Shown here one piece after another: positions 21,176 through 24,220 of a DNA stretch of 24,220 nucleotides. The stretch is from Oribacterium sp. UBA3737 (GTDB lineage: Bacteria > Bacillota_A > Clostridia > Lachnospirales > Lachnospiraceae): positions 1 through 24,220 of the forward strand of contig DFGZ01000235.1 in assembly GCA_002371295.1 (NCBI GenBank), given 5' to 3'. Every line of letters starts with the position of its first letter. The first letter of the stretch is position 1. The notes under the pieces were generated by a model that saw only the letters and a list, made by a program, of their open reading frames with translations, was not told the origin of the DNA and did not search any database. A program made the position numbers and the translations under genes.

Positions 21176-21799
21176 ATGATACTAAAGGATTGCAGAAGTG
21201 GTGTTGTAAAATTCGAGGGTAAAGAATATCGGGTCCGTGTGGTTACCGGAATCGATAACAATGTTGCACTTTATTTCAAGGAGGACCTGCAGGATTCATG
21301 GATGAAGAAGGCAGAGGTCTCCTTTAATGACAGCGTTAAGGGATGTATAAAAACTACCTGTGATATTCTGGTGAAAAAAAACCCGGGTTATCCTATCATG
21401 CAGGAAGCCTGGATGGGAGAATGTGAGATACGGGATGTGATCGAGATCGTTCAGAGGCAGCAGGATATTCGTGTCAATGTTTCCATCACTGTGCAGTTCA
21501 CTTCAGAAACAGAGCCCGGAAAACGTTTTTTCGGAAAAATAACAAATCTCAGTGCCGGTGGAATTTTTATGGTGACTTCGGAAGCACTTTCAATAGGAGA
21601 GGTTGTTTCATTTCACTATACGTTTAAAAATATAGAACGGGCCTTCAGGGTAAAGGTACTCTGGGGGAAACTTTATTCTCGGGGTGAGAACGGATACGGG
21701 CTTAAATTTTTAAATCTTAGTGAAGGAGCAGAAACTGCTATACGGGGTTTCGTATTCAATGAACTTCGGGAGCAGCGTATGAAAAACTACGGAGGATGA
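21176..21799 (+). CDS. PilZ-domain protein
   Basis: A 207-residue cytoplasmic protein with an N-terminal beta-rich domain (about 1-90, YcgR-N-like in position) and a PilZ domain (about 93-200). PilZ domains bind cyclic di-GMP and, in YcgR-type proteins, slow the flagellar motor. The NxSxxG motif is intact (N124-L-S126-A-G-G129 in ITNLSAGGIFM). The arginine motif reads QRQQDIR at 93-99: the two outer arginines of an RRxxxR are kept (R94, R99) but the second is Gln, so affinity may be reduced. AGAGG lies 6-7 nt before the ATG. The last codons overlap the first possible start of the next gene, indicating coupling. Confidence 0.85.
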   Translation: MILKDCRSGVVKFEGKEYRVRVVTGIDNNVALYFKEDLQDSWMKKAEVSFNDSVKGCIKTTCDILVKKNPGYPIMQEAWMGECEIRDVIEIVQRQQDIRVNVSITVQFTSETEPGKRFFGKITNLSAGGIFMVTSEALSIGEVVSFHYTFKNIERAFRVKVLWGKLYSRGENGYGLKFLNLSEGAETAIRGFVFNELREQRMKNYGG

Positions 21800-21804
21800 C
21801 AGAG

Positions 21805-22929
21805 ATGATCATCAATCTGGTAATGATAGTTAAAAATGAGGAAAGATGTCTTAAGAGATGCCTTGAGGCTGCCGTTCCTTTTGTGGATCATATAATCATT
21901 GCAGACAGCGGGTCTACTGACAAGACACTTGAAATAGCAGAGAGCTTCGGTGCCAAAATATACGGTTTTCCATGGGAAGATGATTTTGCGAAAGCCAGAA
22001 ATTTTGCTTTGGGTCATTCGGAGAGAGACTGGAATGCTGATATAAATCTTGTATTGGATGCGGACGAATATCTGGTACAGGATGAGAAGAGTAATCCAAG
22101 GGCTCTGAGAGAATTCGTAGATCAGATGTACGATAAGCAGGGAATGCGCTGGCTTGGAAACATCAGAAGAGAGGATTCTTATCCAAACGGAGATGAGATC
22201 GATCGAAGCATAACAGAAATTGCAAGACTTCTTCCTGCGGAGATGAGGTATCAGGGAAGTATTCACGAGCAGGTGAATGCGAAGGTCATACACAAACTTT
22301 CGCCGCTTTACGCTCTTCATGACGGATATATGCAGAAAGGTAAGGGAGAAAGAAATTTCAGGTATCTGGAAGAGGCTTTGAAAAAAGATCCCAATTACCC
22401 TTACTACAATTATCAGATGGCCATAACGCTTCGCAATTTGAATAAAAAAGAGGAGAGTCTTCCGTATTTCAGGACGTTCTGGAGATACTCTGGAAAGAAG
22501 GAGATAAGACAGGCACCATACTGGACAGATGGGATAATGAGATATCTGTATACACTGTATGATATAGATACAGAGAGTAGTCTGGAGGAAGCTCATGATA
22601 TCATGAGCAAGGTTCAGTATGACTTTACGAGAAATCCTGATTTTTACTTCTATTCAGGACTTTTTTATATGAAACTGGTACTGAAGAATACTGAAAAATA
22701 TCAGAATCTCCTTCCATATATAGAGAAAAGTTATTTGAAGTGTCTGGAGCTTGGTGAGGTGAGCCGTCCTGAGGGTGTGATAGGTACAGGTTCATTTAAG
22801 GCTCAGTACAATCTGGGTACCTGGTATGAGGTTTCCGGTGATCTGGAAAGGGCACGAAAGTACTATCGGATGTCCGCCGATCAGGGATATGAAAAGGCTA
22901 AGGAGAGACTTAAGAATATAGGAGAATAA
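21805..22929 (+). CDS. GT2 glycosyltransferase with C-terminal TPR/Sel1-type repeats
   Basis: A 374-residue enzyme with a GT-A fold of the GT2 type: NLVMIVKNEERCLKRCLEAA at 4-23, ADSGSTDKTLEIA at about 33-45, FAKARNFAL at 61-69 and the metal-binding LDADEYL at 84-90, all intact. From about 200 on it is helical with TPR-like repeats (YLEEALKKDPNYPYYNYQM) and ends in a Sel1-like unit (YNLGTWYEVSGDLERARKYY). GT2-TPR proteins glycosylate proteins or peptides in several systems, including some flagellin-modification loci, so flagellin is a plausible target. The ATG at 21805 is chosen because GGAGG (21791-21795) lies 9 nt away; an ATG at 21796 overlapping the pilZ stop abuts it. Confidence 0.88.
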   Translation: MIINLVMIVKNEERCLKRCLEAAVPFVDHIIIADSGSTDKTLEIAESFGAKIYGFPWEDDFAKARNFALGHSERDWNADINLVLDADEYLVQDEKSNPRALREFVDQMYDKQGMRWLGNIRREDSYPNGDEIDRSITEIARLLPAEMRYQGSIHEQVNAKVIHKLSPLYALHDGYMQKGKGERNFRYLEEALKKDPNYPYYNYQMAITLRNLNKKEESLPYFRTFWRYSGKKEIRQAPYWTDGIMRYLYTLYDIDTESSLEEAHDIMSKVQYDFTRNPDFYFYSGLFYMKLVLKNTEKYQNLLPYIEKSYLKCLELGEVSRPEGVIGTGSFKAQYNLGTWYEVSGDLERARKYYRMSADQGYEKAKERLKNIGE

Positions 22930-22940
22930 GGGGATAATAT

Positions 22941-24220
22941 ATGGGAAAATTCAACGATATTTTGGATCAGTTTTCCGAGGATCATCCGCTGAGTATGTTC
23001 ACTAAGATACTTAACGGGAGCGGAAAAGATGAAGAGGAAGGAAGACACACCTATGGAAATCAGCCGCTTGGGCTCTATGATATTTCAGGTGAAGAGATAA
23101 AAGAGCTTCAGCCTGAGGACAGGATACATGTCCGCACGGATGAAACAAAAAAGAAAATTTTCGTTGAGGTTATAGATGCAGAGGGAAAGAATGCAGTGAT
23201 AACTGTATGTGATGTTTCTCCCAATGCCAATGATCAGAAAGAGATATCCGGTATGATGAACACTTTGGTTCAGGATATCTCAAGAGCAAGGAGAAACGGT
23301 GCGGAGGGAATAACGATTCCGGTAAATGAATATGAGCTGGTGGCATATATCAGAAACCGTCCGTCCATAGAGATAGATCTCGACAGACTTGAGGATGCCA
23401 TAAATCATCATCGTAAGGATGATGTGCTTACGGATTTTGTCAATGATCTTCATCAGAATAAGAGAGTTGATATATACACGGCATCAAACAATATATATAA
23501 TGCAGAGGCTGCACAGATACTGAAAAATGAATTTAATAAATTTTCCAATATCCATTTTTATGATTTGCAGGAAAATTATAATCACATGGTTTATTGGAAT
23601 GATGAAGTCATATTGAACAATGTGAAGTTTTCACCGGAAGCTGTGATAATAGGCGTAGGACTTGCAGGTGAAAAACCCATGCATGCTATTTCCATAAGAA
23701 ATGATATTCATTCCAGTGTGGTAAGGAAGACAGCTTTTATGGTGAATCATGCCATGAATGTCAGGGAAGAAATGCTGGATGCACAGTATGTGAAGCATGC
23801 AAGGGGAATCGAAGAGGTTGCAAGAACGAGAAATATGTCTGAGGAAGTAAAGAACAAGGTCCTCATAGAGCTTGCTATCGCAGAAGCCAGATACCGTCAT
23901 GATGAAGGGAAAATAAATGAGTTCCTTAATGCGGTTATCAATGTTTACTATACTGAGGGACAGATGAAGCTGATCAAGGTTCCCTTTAATGATCCTAATC
24001 TTATCATGAATCTGATACCCGATGCCATGTCGGGACTTTTAGTGGAGATAGGCGACGATCAGATTATATATTATGGATTTGATTCTTCTGCAAAGCTTCT
24101 GATTGATAAATACAGATGGATAGATATGGGGTACGGTCGTGCAGGCCATGATGCATCCAGGGCCAATATGAAGCAGTATGAGAAGCAGGCATCGGATATG
24201 ACACTAAGGACCCGATATAT
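22941..24220 (+). CDS. Large unrecognised protein, 3' end missing
   Basis: The frame from the ATG at 22941 stays open for about 426 codons to the window edge. AAGGGGA, overlapping the upstream TAA stop, precedes the ATG by 6 nt, so it is coupled to the GT2 gene 11 nt upstream. The product starts MGKFNDILDQFSEDHPLSMF with no signal peptide or membrane segment. It appears to have an N-terminal small beta domain (about 50-100, with RIHVRTDETKKKIFVEVIDA), a mixed middle region, and a mainly helical stretch around 290-345 (EEVKNKVLIELAIAEARYRH). A later segment, MSGLLVEIGDDQIIYYGFDS, is beta-like. I recognise no family. Context suggests a cytoplasmic partner of the motility or glycosylation genes. 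Confidence 0.75.
   Translation, partial: MGKFNDILDQFSEDHPLSMFTKILNGSGKDEEEGRHTYGNQPLGLYDISGEEIKELQPEDRIHVRTDETKKKIFVEVIDAEGKNAVITVCDVSPNANDQKEISGMMNTLVQDISRARRNGAEGITIPVNEYELVAYIRNRPSIEIDLDRLEDAINHHRKDDVLTDFVNDLHQNKRVDIYTASNNIYNAEAAQILKNEFNKFSNIHFYDLQENYNHMVYWNDEVILNNVKFSPEAVIIGVGLAGEKPMHAISIRNDIHSSVVRKTAFMVNHAMNVREEMLDAQYVKHARGIEEVARTRNMSEEVKNKVLIELAIAEARYRHDEGKINEFLNAVINVYYTEGQMKLIKVPFNDPNLIMNLIPDAMSGLLVEIGDDQIIYYGFDSSAKLLIDKYRWIDMGYGRAGHDASRANMKQYEKQASDMTLRTRY

Noticed and set aside
21787..22596. Long - strand open frame of 269 codons
   Set aside because: It lies antisense to the clear GT2 gene, its product is low in recognisable features, and no ribosome site or family supports it.
1..24220. 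CRISPR arrays, tRNA/rRNA genes, insertion sequences, attachment sites
   Set aside because: No regularly spaced repeats, cloverleaf-type sequence, transposase or integrase frames, or paired terminal repeats were seen on reading both strands.

Overview
The window is one long flagellar, chemotaxis and surface-protein cluster from a low-to-moderate GC, Gram-positive-type bacterium. The flgM-flgN-flgK-flgL-fliW-csrA order is the Bacillus/Clostridia arrangement. CheC, CheD and CheV are typical of Firmicutes, Shine-Dalgarno sites are strong, and several genes start with TTG. Choline-binding-type wall repeats next to flagellar genes suggest a motile member of the Clostridia, most likely Lachnospiraceae (inferred, no database search). 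No RNA genes, insertion sequences, prophage genes or CRISPR arrays were seen.

Layout. (1) 1-3724, + strand: 3' end of cheC, then cheD, a CheV-type CheW-receiver fusion, a hairpin terminator, a secreted wall-repeat protein, and a ComFB-like protein followed by a strong terminator. (2) 3786-6398, +: fliD, fliS and a FliT-position small helical protein, with sigma-28-type promoters proposed before fliD and fliS. (3) 6467-10229, +: a GT4 glycosyltransferase, a methyltransferase-like protein and a degenerate nucleotidyltransferase-family protein with a long acidic tail; this is a candidate flagellin or surface-glycan modification module. A bidirectional terminator at 10260-10291 separates it from the convergent operon. 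(4) 15334-10309, - strand: flgM, flgN, terminator, sigma-28 promoter, flgK, flgL, fliW, csrA. (5) 15733-20176, +: a FliK-like protein, an FlhB C-terminal-domain protein (YlqG/YlqH-like pair) and two paralogous exported wall-repeat proteins. (6) 20266-24220, +: a lytic transglycosylase without a Sec signal, then a PilZ protein behind its own sigma-A-type promoter, a GT2-TPR glycosyltransferase and an unrecognised large protein cut by the window end.

How it fits together. FlgK, FlgL and FliD are the hook-filament junction and cap; FlgN, FliS and the FliT-position protein are their chaperones; FlgM, FliW and CsrA time late gene expression. CheC/CheD/CheV tune adaptation. PilZ and ComFB-like proteins are possible cyclic-dinucleotide inputs. 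The most interesting non-coding signal is in the leaders of fliD and flgL. Each can form a hairpin with the same loop, AGGGAA, followed by a GGA-containing Shine-Dalgarno. The flgK Shine-Dalgarno sits in the loop of an AU hairpin. This is the geometry expected of CsrA targets, and CsrA is encoded in the same cluster with an unusually long C-terminal tail. Four proposed sigma-28 promoters share one form: T(T/A)AT, 16 bases, (C/T)CGAT(A/G)(A/T).
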